Source: Prorocentrum cordatum
Taxonomy: Eukaryota; Sar; Dinophyceae; Prorocentrales; Prorocentraceae
Direction of reading: 5' to 3'
NCBI GenBank assembly: GCA_963575745.1
Contig: CAUYUJ010020259.1
Coordinates: 1-64,000, forward strand
Length of the DNA stretch: 64,000 nucleotides
The notes beneath the pieces were generated by a model. The model saw only the letters and a list, made by a program, of their open reading frames with translations, did not search any database and had not been told where the DNA came from. Position numbers and translations under genes: made by a program. Of this stretch, positions 22,441 to 33,720 are shown in pieces (position 1 is the first letter of the stretch; the number at the start of each line of letters is the position of its first letter).

Positions 22441-23470
22441 TAGCGGGCGAAGAACGGCGTTATATATTTTAGTTCTGTCACTGGGGACGCCTGCCCCAGG
22501 GCGGCTGGGAAGGTTATGCCGTTGTTCGTCGGCTGACGAGTCGAATTCGCTGTTGGCGGGCGTCCTGCCTGGCTGCGGCTGCCCTTCCGCCCTTCGCGGC
22601 CGTGGGGAAGGAACGTGCGGTGCTCGGCGGTCGGAGGTGGCAGAGATGTGCCGCTAACGCTGCCCGCCCCTCGCGCCGCGGCTGGATTCGCCCAGACACC
22701 CTGGTCAGAGAGTGCGGCCCGGGCGAGTTCTTTGGGGCAGCGGCACCGGTATCTTCTCACAGTCAAGACGCTGACACAAGTGGACCACCTCGGGCTCACA
22801 TGGGGTTGCCGCGGTTTTCTCGGGGCCTCCCTCAGATCCAGATCGTGGAGCCTCTTCGTGGCCGAGGCTCGCCGTGGCCAGAGAAGCCCCCTCGCTCTTT
22901 AGGCAGCGTCCCTCATGGTGGCACGACGGCTGCATCCGCTCAGGCGGGCCCGTGGGCCCAGCCTGCGCCCGGGGTGTTTGTTGGTGCCATGGGGCCCCTC
23001 GGCCTGGCCGGCCTCTTCGCCGTCCTCGCGCCTCCCCAGGCCTCTCGCGCGCTGCTTCCTGTTGTTGCTCAGTGCCGACGCCCCTCCTCGACTGCGGTCT
23101 CCCGTGGCCGTATTCTGGGCCCCAGCGCCCGATCGAGCACGGTGCTCTGGTCCGAAGCCCTGCCCCCCCCCCCCCCCCCCAGAGGGGCCCCTTTCCTGAG
23201 GGCCCCCCTCTGAGCCCCCCCTCCTCTGAGCGAGAGCCACCTCAGAGGGGGGGGGGCCTTCTCAGAGGCTGGCCCCTCGGAGGCCCCTCCCTGCCTCTTG
23301 AGGGGGCCGGGCTCCATCCAAGGGGGGAGCCTCTCGGCCCCCCTCGAGAGGGATCCAGGCCGAAACGCTGCCCCACAGGCGAAGGGGCCGAGACCTCTGA
23401 GCCGAGGTCCGCCAGGGTCGGGGCCTCGCAGAGCGGGGCAGCAGAGGCCCGGAGCGGCTCTTGATCGGCT
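22441..23470. other. No gene seen
   Basis: Over 1 kb of GC-rich sequence with a 17-bp C run at 23164-23180 and mirrored CCCCCCTCTGAG/CTCAGAGGGG tracts around 23205-23270. No coding signal was recognised. Confidence 0.4.
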
Positions 23471-23958
23471 TAACGGAGGGCCTTCCCGAGGGCCCTCGGC
23501 GGTGGTTCTGGAGGCTGTATGGCGCGTCTGCGGAGGGCTGTCCGAGGGCCCTCCTCCTCGTCTCACTCCTCGCCTCTCCCCTCCCCTCCCCCCGCCTCCC
23601 CCCTCCGAGGGCTCGCGGAGGCCCTTTTGGAGGCCGTGTCGCACGCCTGAGGAGGGCTGCCCGAGGGCCCTCCTTGTCGTGGCCCTCGCCTCTCCCGAGG
23701 GCTCGCGGAGGTCGTTTTGGAGGCTGCCTCGCGCGCCTTTGGAGGGCTGCCCCGAGGGCCCTCCTCCTCGTCGTGCCCCTGCCTCCTCTTTCTCCTCGCC
23801 GCGGGCCCGCGGAGGCCTCGGAGCAGCTCTGGCCGGCTTCCCTTGTCCTTCCCCAGCGTTCTCTCGGAGGCTGTGGGCGGCCATCGCGCGTCTGTGGAGG
23901 TCTGTCCGAGGGCCCTCCGCTTCCCTGTACTCCCCCCCCCTTTCCCCCCCTCCAATCA
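23470..23958 (+). repeat. 90-bp tandem repeat
   Basis: GAGGGCTCGCGGAGG starts units at 23607 and 23697, a 90-bp period, with more diverged units either side. A further unit sits apart at about 24265-24345. Confidence 0.7.
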
Positions 23959-23959
23959 G

Positions 23960-24123
23960 GGCTGGACAGAACCCCCAATAGTGACACGTCGATTAGTGAA
24001 TTGTCCGTTTTTGGTTCTCGAGAGGGCGCCGTGGCCGTTATTTTTCAGGCTTGCGCCCGCCAGGTTTGGGCCCCAGGTCGTTTTCACTAAACCACGTTTT
24101 ACTAAAGGGGGTTCTGTCCATCC
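23960..24123. mobile_element. Inverted-repeat element IR-H
   Basis: Terminal inverted repeats of 25 bp with 21 matches: the left end holds GGACAGAACCCCC and the right end GGGGGTTCTGTCC. At 164 bp with no coding capacity it is MITE-like. Confidence 0.6.
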
Positions 24124-24157
24124 CCGATCCAACCCTTCCCCGTCGCCCTGCCCTCAA

Positions 24158-24254
24158 GTCGGGCGTGTCCCTTCTACAGGAGGAAGATGAAACAAAAAGT
24201 TACAGGGACGATCTCTTCCAAAATCCACCTGCAGGGGGACATCCCCGACCTAAG
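24158..24254 (+). mobile_element. Inverted-repeat element IR-A, copy 1 (introner-like)
   Basis: Starts GTCGGGCGTGTCCC and ends CATCCCCGACCTAAG, so the ends are inverted and the whole has GT...AG borders. A second copy with the same flanking CAA| and the same CTAAG end lies at 57179-57332. Confidence 0.6.
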
Positions 24255-24439
24255 CCTACCTCCGAGGACTCGCGCAGGTCGTTTTGAGGCCGTCGCGCGC
24301 CTTTGGAGGGCTGCCTGGTGGCCCTCCCCTTCCTCGCACTCCTCCCTTCTCCTCGCTCCTCCTCCTTTGTCTTTATCAGTGTTCGCTCGAGGCTGATTGA
24401 TGCACCGAGCACACCTCTGGTCATGCCTGCGTGCGACGA

Positions 24440-24817
24440 CGACCTCCCCCTCCTCGTTCTCATTCTTCCCTTCCTCCCCCTTCCTCCTCCCCTTCCTTCT
24501 CTTCCTCTTCCTCTTCGTCTTCCTCCTCGTTCTTGTCCCCCCTGTCGTCGTCCTTCTCCCCCCCTCTCTTCCCTTCTCTTCGTCCTCCTTCCTCCGTCTC
24601 CTGCTCCTCATCCTCTTTCTTATCATTCCTATTCCTCATCCTTTTTTGCCCTCGTCCTCGTCCGCGCCGTCTCCGTGGCCGTCGTCGTATCCGTCGCCGC
24701 CGCCGTCAGCGTTGTCGTCCTCCTCCATCTCCTCCTTCCTTGCCTTTCTCTTCGGCGACGCTCTGCCTCCTCGTCCTCCACCTCCTTCTCTTCCTCGTCA
24801 TCGTCATTATCCTCTCC

Positions 24818-24879
<62 letters not shown>

Positions 24880-24905
24880 GGGCGTAGGCGTCGTCGTCGA
24901 CGTCG
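24440..24905 (+). repeat. Pyrimidine tract ending in (TCG)n
   Basis: CTC- and TTC-rich from 24440, with a pure (GTC)n core at about 24819-24879. Confidence 0.9.
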
Positions 24906-25199
24906 TCTCTCTCTTCCCAGCACGCTGCTCCATCCTCCTTCCTGCGTGCTCCCTCCTCCCTTGCCGTCCGTCGTCCCTCGCGGTTCTCTCCCCCCCTCCC
25001 TCCTCTCGCTCCTCGGCCCCGTTTTTTTGTTTCTGCCTTCTAGGGCCGCCGGAGACCTAAAGGGCCGGCGGCGAGTCGTCTTCGGGCCGAGGCCCGGCGG
25101 GTGCCGCTGGAGGGCAGCGGCCTGCCGCCGGCAGGCAGTGTACGCGGCTGCGCTGAGCCTGCCCCTGCCTGTCGAGAAGAAGCAAAAAGGCGCCCGCCA

Positions 25200-25612
25200 G
25201 TCGAAGAAGAACACGACAACGATGACGACGACAACGGTCGCAACGCTAACGATAGCGACCACAGCGATCACGACGATACCAACAGTAACGATCACGATCG
25301 GCAACGCTCACAAGGATAACGACAACAACGATAACGACAACGTTAACAACGAGAGCAACGATCGACAGCGATAACAGCGGTAACAACGATCGGTGTGATG
25401 CAACAGCGATCGTTGTGATCGTTGTGATCGTCGCGATCGTTTCGATCGATGTGATCGTTGTTATCGTTGTGATCGTTGTCATCGTTGTCGATCGTTGTTA
25501 TCTTTGTTGTCGTAGTGGTCGTTGTGATCGTTGTGTTCGTTGTGATCTTTATCGTCATCGGTACCGTCATCGTTATCGGTATCGTTGTTATCGTTATCGT
25601 TGACATGAGCTT
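25200..25612. repeat. Foldback of ACGATA-type and its complement
   Basis: The left half (25200-25395) is AC/GA-rich with AACGATAACGACAAC units. The right half is GT/TC-rich with GATCGTTGTGATCG units. The strand bias flips near 25395, so the halves are approximate reverse complements. Confidence 0.75.
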
Positions 25613-25803
25613 ACGATGTTCCAACCTACATCAGCCTCGATCACCAGCAAGAATTTCGAGCACCGGGGGAATGCCGAAACTGGAGGGTTTTCACCGTGCT
25701 CGTTCGACACCTCGCTAGTATGTCGGGCAGGCACTGCTTCGGGGCTTTGCTGGGTTCTCGAAGTTTTCTCGGATGTGGTCCTCAAGTACGATGAGAACAA
25801 CAT
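25606..25803 (+). repeat. Dispersed repeat N, copy 2
   Basis: Matches 4288-4500 over most of its length, from TTACGATGTTCCAACCTAC to GTACGATGAGAAC. It is followed directly by an IR-G element. Confidence 0.7.
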
Positions 25804-25818
25804 AAACACAAACATAAA

Positions 25819-25963
25819 CTTTCGGAAGTCCGCGTTGATTTCTCGGATCGGGGCCCCCATCCCCTGGCGGCGCCTCCAGCACCGTCCCCCGGCGCGCTCT
25901 GCGCGCCAGGGATGAGGGGTCCAGCGCCGATCCGAGAAATCCACGCGGATGCCCGAGAATTTA
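25819..25963. mobile_element. Inverted-repeat element IR-G, copy 2
   Basis: The left arm has GATTTCTCGGATCGG, and the right arm carries its reverse complement as CCGATCCGAGAAATC. The centre has GGCGGCGCCTCC and GCGCGCTCTGCGCGCC. Copies at 3.8, 45.6 and 58.0 kb. Confidence 0.75.
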
Positions 25964-26124
25964 TGGCAATGGGATTCTTTCTTCCTCTAGGCTGCCAGGC
26001 TCCAGAGACCAGAGCTCGGCTGCGCGCAAGAGTGGCCCCCCTCGCCAGGGTGAGCTTTGGTGCGGGCCCCCAGGGGTCCCCCTGGGCACCTGCCGTCGCG
26101 CTTGGATTTGGCCCCCTTCGCGGC

Positions 26125-26169
26125 CTCCTCCTCCTCCTCCTCCTCCTCCTCCTCCTCCTCCTCCTCCTC

Positions 26170-26195
<26 letters not shown>
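26125..26195 (+). repeat. (CTC)n microsatellite
   Basis: Pure trinucleotide run. Confidence 0.95.
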
Positions 26196-26200
<5 letters not shown>

Positions 26201-26785
26201 TCCAACTCATGGCGGCGGCGGTGGAGAACAGGCCCCTCACCGCAGGCTCTCGGGATCGCCCGGGCCACGGCGCCCAGGTTTGCTCTTACGTGCATCACCG
26301 AGCGCGTCCCACTACCCGCAAAGTGCCCAGTCGCAGCCGTCCGCACAAAAAAAGTACATGTTGCCTCGATGTCATGGATCGTGGATCGCCCGCGGCGGAT
26401 GCAGGCCATTTGCGAGTAGCGACTTTGCGAGAAGTGCAGCGCGCTTGTCTAGTGTCGCCGATCAGGGCCAGACTCTCTTTCGGTCGAAACACGGTGGTAT
26501 CTTGCATGACTTAGGTCTGATCACCGTTTCGGTCTTCAGAGCGTTTTCAGGACGGCCCAGGAGGCTCCCGAGATTGCCGCCCCCGAGGGGTCCTGGCCGT
26601 GCCTGTGAACCTTCCCAGTAAAGGCAGGGACTCCCCTGAGATCCATAGTCGCGAAAGAGTTGCTGCATCACGAGAGATCATGACTGGAGCTCTCGACGCT
26701 ATCCTTTTGCGGCACCCCTCGAGCCGGATCGATACGTGAGGGTCTCAGGGCTCAGGCTCAGGCGAAAAAGCGCCCGGCGCGAAAA
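26196..26785. other. No gene seen
   Basis: Mixed sequence with no recognisable motif or exon-like stretch. Confidence 0.4.
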
Positions 26786-27146
26786 TTTGCGACGCTCAGA
26801 TCTCAGGGTCGGGTGGGCCAGACCACAGATGATGGACGCAAAAAAACGGGTTCGACTGCGCCGACATTCGCGCGTAAGCTGCTCGCGCAAGGCCGCGCGT
26901 AAGCGCCCTCTTCTCCACGGTGGCGTGCCGCGCGGGCGGCCCGCGTAAGCCACCGCGTAAGGCCACTATGTCATCTCGCGTAGGACCCTTCTTTGATCGT
27001 CGCTCAGATCTCAGGGTCGGATGGGCCAAACCCCAGATGGCTCTCAGGAGCAGCAGGGGCCAGACGTCCTCCAGTGTGTTCCGCTGCGGCCTGGCGCGCA
27101 GCAGGGGCCAGACGTCCTCCAGTGTGTTCCGCTGCGGCCTGGCGCG
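26786..27146 (+). repeat. Local duplications
   Basis: CGCTCAGATCTCAGGGTCGG occurs near 26798 and again at 27001. A perfect 48-bp unit starting CAGCAGGGGCCAGACGTCCT is repeated in tandem at 27051-27098 and 27099-27146. Confidence 0.85.
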
Positions 27147-27660
27147 GCGGGCCCCCAGGCCTCCCTGGAGAGCCTGCCGGGAGGTCTGACGGAGTCTTGG
27201 GCGGGAGTCTCTGCCAGTGCGCAGGGCGGGACGCCAGGATGACGCCCTGGCGGCTCGTCGCCACAGTCCCATAGGCTGTCTTCTGTGCTGTGCTTGCCGG
27301 CGTGGACCCCACATCATCACGCCCTCCTGCACCCCTTGGCATGCACAGCCGTGTGCGGGGTGCATGCCGTGTGGCGCAGGCCGAGCTGGTGCAGGCTCCG
27401 TGGCATGAGCTGTGCGGTGCAGGCTGCGTGGCGGCGGCTGCGTGGCGTAGGCCGCGTGGTGCACGCCGCGCCCCCGCCGGAGGGCGCGGTGCGCCCACGA
27501 GGCGCCCGCGGCCGGGCACCGGCCGGCAGAGCCCGGCAGAGCCTCGGCCAGCGCGCGGGGGGTGCCCACGAGGCGCCCGCGGCCCCGGCTCCGGCGGAGC
27601 ACCAGGACGGCCAGGCCAGCGCACGGGGCGCCCACGCGGCGGCCACTGCTCGGGGGTTGC
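27147..27660. other. No gene seen; weak GGCTGCGTGG repeat at 27405-27470
   Basis: Open in several frames because of GC-rich composition. Nothing recognised. Confidence 0.4.
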
Positions 27661-27665
27661 GGGAG

Positions 27666-27823
27666 GTGCCCCTGGCCCAGGGTGGGTGCCCCCCCCCCCA
27701 GCTCTGCGCTCCATCTCGGGGCCCCGGGGGCCCTCTGGGCCTCGTGTGGGGGTGCTCTCTGGAGGCCTGGCGGGCCTCCGTTTGGAGGTCCTGGGGGTGC
27801 ACCTTGGGCCAGGGGCACTTCTA
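27666..27823 (+). mobile_element. Inverted-repeat element IR-B, copy 1 (introner-like)
   Basis: Starts GTGCCCCTGGCCCAGGGTG; near its end CACCTTGGGCCAGGGGCAC is the inverted match (18 of 19), followed by TTCTAG. The whole has GT...AG borders. The second copy at 58726-58867 keeps the same organisation. Confidence 0.65.
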
Positions 27824-27902
27824 GCAGCACCCGAACTGTTTGGCACGCGCCGAGAACCCGGCAGTCCTGAGCAATGGGGGAAGACATCGGCCACTCGCAG
27901 AA

Positions 27903-27968
27903 GGGGGGCATAGGGGAGGGGGGAAGACTTCTCAGAAGCACTCCTGCTTCTTGGAAGGCGCGGGCCGT
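27903..27968 (-). repeat. Inverted copy of part of IR-C
   Basis: GGGGAGGGGGGAAGACTTCT through GGAAGGCGCGGGC is the reverse complement of about 44762-44822. Confidence 0.65.
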
Positions 27969-27969
27969 G

Positions 27970-28670
27970 CCTGCAGGTGCAGGGCAGCCTCCTGCCCCCC
28001 TGTGCGCGCCGCCTGAGAAAACAAGTGTGGGGGCCCTCAGAGCAAGCACTGCCTGCCTCAAAAGCATCGGGCTCGGTGTCTCTCCTCAGAGCTGCTGTAT
28101 TGGGCTTTGTGGGATCCAAGTGCGCAGGGTCCGTCGATGGCGCTCCCAAGGCCTCCAGTTGCCTTCTGAGGTGTGGGGAGTCCCGCCCCATCTTTCCATC
28201 GCCATTTTGGAACAAGCAGTTTCGAATCAAGCCGTGTTGGCCCTTCACTTTCCCAGACTCGTGGCATCCACTTCCCCTGCGGCAGTTTGGATTTTCGCAA
28301 TCGGGGTTGGGCCCAAAAGTGCATGGAAGGCAGCTGAGACGTGGCAGGTGACCCCGCCACCGGCTGTTTGGGAACCGTGCGATTCGCGCAGGATCCAGTT
28401 GTCCGCGAGCCCCGCCACCGTGCCAGCGTTGCATCGAAGCGGCTGCTGCCCTCGCCTTCGGGGCAGCCCTGGGGCAACCTTTGGGAGGGCCCTGGGGCCG
28501 TCCAGCGGGCGGCTTCGACTCGGGCCTCCTCGGCTGCCCCAGAGGCGTCTTGGGCCCATTTTGCTGGCCGCTGTTTTGGGCGGCCCTGGCGCTGCCTCAG
28601 GGGATCATCTCGGGGCCACGTGGATTCGTTTGGCGGTCGCTTGGGGGGGGACAGAGGAATCTAGTTTTTT
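27970..28670. other. No gene seen
   Basis: Contains a weak 17-of-21 resemblance to the spliced leader at 28196-28216 that I do not accept as a relic. No other signal. Confidence 0.4.
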
Positions 28671-28675
28671 TTTGT

Positions 28676-28797
<122 letters not shown>

Positions 28798-28969
28798 GCG
28801 TCTCGCGACCAAAGAGCGGTGTGGGGCGTCTTGTTAGGCTCGTGGCGGACTGCCGCGCCCTGTTCGGGAGCGAGAAGATACGTGCTGTGAGTCCAGGTGT
28901 TCCCACGGCAAGTAGACTGATGGTTGATTTCCGTAAGGTCTGACCCATCATGTATTGGTCGAAAGTCCT

Positions 28970-29066
28970 TCCTCCTCCTCCTCTTCTCCTCCTCCTCCTC
29001 GTCCTCCTCCTCCTCCTCCTCCTCCTCCTCCTCCTCCTCCTCCTCCTCCTCCTCCTCCTCCTCCCC
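28970..29066 (+). repeat. (CTC)n microsatellite
   Basis: Trinucleotide run with one GTC interruption. Confidence 0.95.
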
Positions 29067-29549
29067 CTCTCTGCACTGCAGCGTCGTCGCCTTGCGCGCA
29101 CCCGTCCGCGAAGGCGGCCTGGCGCGGCCATCAGAGGTTTGTTATCCCTTCGGTCTGGGTCAGGGGCTACGGCTCGCAGGCCAGATGGTGTTAAAGCCCT
29201 CGGCTGCGGCTCGCAGGCCAGTGGGTGCTTGAGCCTCTCTCAGGCCCCTCTGGGGGCCCTTGTGGGGGCCCTCTCGGGGCTTTCTTGGGGCCTTCTCGGG
29301 GCACCTCGTGGCGCCGCCCTCTTTGAATCTGACTTTTCCCAAGCGCTAGGTGCAGCTCAGCAACGCCATCGTCCTCGGCGGACTCATGCCGACCCCCCCG
29401 AAAAGGCTGGGAAACGGGAGACAGAGACCCGGGCGAAAAATTCCCCCATGACTCCGGGCGAACACTTCCCCCATGACTCCGCAACTGCACGAAGGCTGGC
29501 GTGATACGTGCAGTTAGGAAGCGCTGGGTCTTTTGAGTGGCACTCTTCG

Positions 29550-30115
29550 CCCGCCGCCCTCTCGCCCGCCAGCCGCTCCGCCGCCCGCCAGCCTCTCTCA
29601 GGCCCCTCCGAGGCCCCCCCTTCTGGGGCCGCTCTCGGGGCCCCTCTCTGGCGCCGCCGCCCGCCGCCCGCCGCCCGCTCGCCCGCCGCTCGCCAGCCCC
29701 TCCGCCGCCCGCCCGCGGCGGCCCGGGCGCCGCCGCCCAGCCGCGCGCCAGCCGCGTGGGGCGGGCCGCCCGCGCGGCAGGCGCGCACCGAGGACGGGCA
29801 GAGCCCGCTGCCCGCGGGGGCCCTCCGCCGCTGGGGCGGACCCCGGCGGCAGCAGCGGAGCTCGGCCAGGCAAAGCCTGGCCAGGCTGGACATCGGCCAC
29901 TGCGTGGCCGAGGGACATCTCCGGCTGACGGCACCCGCTCTGACAAAGCGGAAGTCAGCAGGCCTCTCTGCGTGCGGCCTGCTGACTTCGGCCAGACAGA
30001 GCTCGGCCCCGCTGACCTCGGCCCGGCTGGCCTCGGCCAGCTGGCCTCGGCCAGGCCTGGGCTCGGCCGGCGGACCTCGGCCAGGCTGAGATCTCGGCAA
30101 CTCGGCCTGGGCCGA
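29550..30115 (+). repeat. GC-rich minisatellites with a perfect hairpin
   Basis: CCCGCCGC-type units to about 29760, and TCGGCCAGGCTGGCC-type units at 29865-30115. Between them GAAGTCAGCAGGCC (29951-29964) and GGCCTGCTGACTTC (29976-29989) form a perfect 14-bp stem with an 11-base loop. Confidence 0.75.
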
Positions 30116-30149
30116 TTCGGATGCAACTCCTGGGAGGTCAAATTCTGTT

Positions 30150-30255
30150 TTGGCCCTGGTCCGAAATCCGATTTAATCCGGGGTGACCGGCTTAATCCCG
30201 CTTCATCCGGCTCCATCCTGCTTGATCCCGTTTAATCTGGCTGAATCCGAGGCCC
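30150..30255 (+). repeat. Short ATCCGG/TTAATCC repeat
   Basis: Imperfect units of about 12 bp such as CCGGCTTAATCC and CCGGCTCCATCC. Confidence 0.6.
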
Positions 30256-30890
30256 ACTCCGGCATAACAGCCCCCCAGTGGGGCTCAATCCTCTTACATT
30301 TTCCCAACGAAGACCTCCCAGTAGTTGCCTCCTAAGGCCATAGCTCAGTCAGCTCTGGCCGAGTGCAGCCTGGCCCGGTCTCGCCTGGCCGGGTCTTTCC
30401 CCTGTCCTCTGGGGCGGGCCCCGCCGGGGATGCTGCGGCGCTGGTGGCGGCTGGGGGCCTCGGGCGGTGGGCCGCATCCCAGACGCCCCCTCGCGCTGGG
30501 AGCAGAACCGCGACGGACAGTCGTTTGGCTGCTTTCGGCCGGCCTCCAGGGCCGCCCAAACACCTGGACGCGAATCAATGGGGGTGCGATGCATGGGGGG
30601 GCCGCGAGGGCTGCAGAAAAGGGGCCCTGCACGGGCCCCGAAAGTGGCCTTTCAGGGCCCAGAAAAGGGCTTTTGGTGCCCGAAAGGGGCACCTTTTCTT
30701 CCCCCCCATCATCGCCCCGTAGTTCGCGCCCCACAACGACTCGGGATAAGAAGCCGGTCCTGGGGAACAGGTCGAGACCTCCAGGGGTCACGCTGTTTAC
30801 AAAGCACGACGTCCAGGGTCTGGGCTCAGGGCCAGGCGGGGCGCTCGAGCTCGGGGAGGCTGCGACCTGCGACCGCGGGTTGCGACCGCG

Positions 30891-30894
<4 letters not shown>

Positions 30895-30934
<40 letters not shown>
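30895..30934 (+). repeat. (ACG)n microsatellite at the gap edge
   Basis: Pure (ACG)n running into the N block. Confidence 0.95.
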
Positions 30935-31034
30935 NNNNNNNNNNNNNNNNNNNNNNNNNNNNNNNNNNNNNNNNNNNNNNNNNNNNNNNNNNNNNNNNNN
31001 NNNNNNNNNNNNNNNNNNNNNNNNNNNNNNNNNN
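30935..31034. other. Assembly gap, 100 N
   Basis: Exactly 100 N, the usual placeholder for a gap of unknown size. Confidence 0.99.
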
Positions 31035-31131
31035 GGAGGCGGAGGAGGAGGAGGAGGAGGAGGAGGAGGAGGAGGAGGAGGAGGACGAGGAGTATGATGA
31101 GGAGGTGGACGAGGTGGGGGAGGAGGACAGG

Positions 31132-31163
<32 letters not shown>

Positions 31164-31165
31164 GC
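31035..31165 (+). repeat. (GGA)n then (GAC)n at the gap edge
   Basis: GGA units resume after the gap, followed by mixed GAC units to 31165. The repeat unit differs from that on the left edge. Confidence 0.95.
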
Positions 31166-31339
31166 CCCAGCGCCATCAGAAAGCGGCCGACGTAAAAGCA
31201 ATCCCGGGAAAGGATCGAGAGCCTAGGGGCCTCAGCTCTGAAGCTTCTCCCGGTGGCTCTGGGGGCTTTCCACGGTGCTCTCCCAGAGGTTGCGAGGCCC
31301 CTCCCTGAGGTCTCAGGCCGCTCAGGCTTCGCGATACCT

Positions 31340-31582
31340 AGAAGCAAGGCCTGGGAAAGGTGATTGCGAAGGCGATGTGCCATCCGGGCTGGAAGCGTTG
31401 GAGTGCTTCGGAATAGGTGTTGTCAAGACCTCTGTGGGCGGGAGGTCAGGGAGAGGGAATGTCTGACCCCCGCGTGCAAGAACACATTCCCCTAAAAGGG
31501 GGAGCTATCATGATGAATGCTTTCTTCATATTGAAGCATACAGCATTCGGGTAACATGTTTGTTGTTGTTGTTGCTGTTGCT

Positions 31583-31615
<33 letters not shown>

Positions 31616-31643
31616 GCTGTTGTTGTTGTGGTTGTGGTTGTGG

Positions 31644-31678
<35 letters not shown>

Positions 31679-31733
31679 ATTGTTATTGTTGTTGTTGTTG
31701 TTGTTGTCGTCGTCGTCGTCGTCGTCGTCGTCG

Positions 31734-31810
<77 letters not shown>

Positions 31811-31850
31811 GAATGTTAATTATTAAACAGTTATTATTGTTGGACCCCCC
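31340..31850 (+). repeat. HOR2 X-module and (GTT)n
   Basis: Module X (31340-31555) contains GTCAAGACCTCTGTGGGCGG and recurs near 32665-32790. A 255-bp (GTT)n run (31558-31812) with an inner (GTC)n follows, then ATTATTGTTGGACCCCCC. Confidence 0.8.
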
Positions 31851-31954
31851 AGGGGCTTTGACGCTCTGGCCTCGGTGCCGGCTACATTTTCATTGAACAT
31901 GAGGTTCACGCTCGAGCGGGTTTGGGGGGCGCCAAAATGGGCCCCCAAACAACA

Positions 31955-32620
31955 ACAACAACGCTCCCGCTCGAGACTTTTTCCTTTTTTATTCAGGGCC
32001 GGTGCTCTTGCTCGCCGCCGAAAGCCGCCGTCTCCCCAAAAAACAGCGCTACCGCTCGAGACTTCCTCCCGTTTTACCTTGGACTGGCGCGCTACTCTTT
32101 CTCTCATCGGCGCCGCCCCCAGCAGCAACAACGCGCCCGTTCGAGACTTCCTTCCTTTTTTACTCAAGGCGGTGCTGTTCCTCGCCGCCGACAGCCCCCG
32201 TCCCGACAAAACCGGCGCTCTCGCCCGAGACTTCCTCCCGTTTTACGCTGGACATTCTCTTTTGAATTGGCGGCGCCGCCAGCAAGAACAACGCTCCCGC
32301 TCGAGGCTTCCTTTTTTTTTTCCTCAGGACGGTGCTGTTCCTCGCCGCCGACAGCCCCCGTCCCGACAAAACCAGCGTTCCCGCTCGAGACTTCGTTTTG
32401 TTCTACGCTGGACTAGCGCCCTACTCTCTCTAGCATTGGCGCCGCCGCTCCCAGCAACAACAAGCGGCCTTGCTCGAGGTTTCCTCCCTTTCTATTCAGG
32501 GCCAGGTCCTTGCCTCGCCGCCGACAGCCCCCATCCCCACCAAGGCAATCTTGTCGCTCGAGGCTTCATTGTCCTTTACCCTTCGCTGGGGCTTCACTGG
32601 CGGTCTCGCATCGGCGCAGC
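31955..32620 (+). repeat. 160-173-bp tandem repeat
   Basis: Four units, marked by CTCGCCGCCGACAGCCCC or close forms near 32011, 32181, 32341 and 32513. Each unit holds two halves beginning with CGCTCGAGACTTC. Frames across it are open only by repetition. Confidence 0.8.
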
Positions 32621-32639
32621 AAGGCGCGGGCATGCGTTT

Positions 32640-33720
32640 TCGAGACGGGATATGTTGAAATTCCTCGGAGGAGGTGTTTGTAAGACCTCATTGGGCGGGA
32701 GATCTGGGAATGGGAATAACCGACCCCGCTAAAGAACAATAGTCCCCCATGATGGGGATGATTATCAGGATGGTTGCATGCTTCGTGTGGAATCATCGCT
32801 CATGAGGCTAAAATGAGTGTTGTTGTTGTTTTTGTTGTTGTCGTTGTTGTTGTTGTTGTTGCTGCTGCTGTTATTGTTGTGCCTGAGTCTTCATGTGTAA
32901 GAGATATGTGTGGTTGATCCCCTCTCCGGCAACCGTTGTATTTTTTAAATGAAGGTGCTTCTCCCGGGGCTTGCACGTTGTTCTTTACAAGAAAAGTGAG
33001 GTGTCACCAAACTGCGCCCTTGGCTCCCGGTTTACAACAACAGCGGCTCCCGCGTGATACCGCCTTGCAAATTATTCTCAAGTCGCGCTCTCGCGCGGGA
33101 TTTCTTCACAATTTATACAGCATCGTGCTCTCGCGTGGGACACTCCCGCAATTTATTCAGACGCCGCGCCCTCGACAATCACGAATCACGCCCTCGCTGT
33201 GGGTTTCCCCTCACGATTTATTTGGGAATCGCGCTATCGCTTGGGTCTTCTTCGCGATTCATGCAGGACGCACGCTTCAGCAAGCCGCCTGCTCGACCTG
33301 GCCGCCTGGGCCCGCCTTCCCGAACGCCCGTTAGGGTCTGCCCGCCCGACACGCCCGTCTGGTTCTGCCATGTATTTTCTGCTCCTGGCCCCTGTCCTGC
33401 TATTCTCGCTCGTGCTCCATCCTCCTCCCTCCCCCTCGTTCCTTCCTTCCATTCGTCGTCTCTTCCCCTGCCTTATGGGCTACACGAAATGCACGCTTCA
33501 GGTTAGAGAGATGTACCCGTCAGGGGGTACGACTGGAGACGAAGAGGGCGGGTATCGAGGGCTTGGGATATACGTGTTGAATTGCACGCGAGCAGATAAG
33601 AGCGATCAGTCTTGAAAGTATTGTTGTGGTTGCTTTTGTTGTGATTGTTGTTGTTGTTGTTATTATTATTGTTTCTGTTGTTGTTGTCGTCGTCGTTGTT
33701 GTTGTTGCTGTTGTTGTCGT
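32640..33720 (+). repeat. HOR2 unit: X-(GTT)n-Y-Z-W-(GTT)n
   Basis: X 32665-32790, (GTT)n 32818-32880, Y 32930-33050, Z 33050-33290 (about 50-bp repeats with AATCGCGCTATCGC-type cores), W 33290-33615 (from CTCGACCTGGCCGCCTGGGC to CGATCAGTCTTGAAAG), then (GTT)n. Confidence 0.8.

Noticed and set aside
28196-28216. Possible spliced-leader relic (CGCCATTTTGGAACAAG)
   Set aside because: Only 17 of 21 positions match, and the conserved GTAG and GGCTC parts are altered. GCCATTTTGG words are common in this window.
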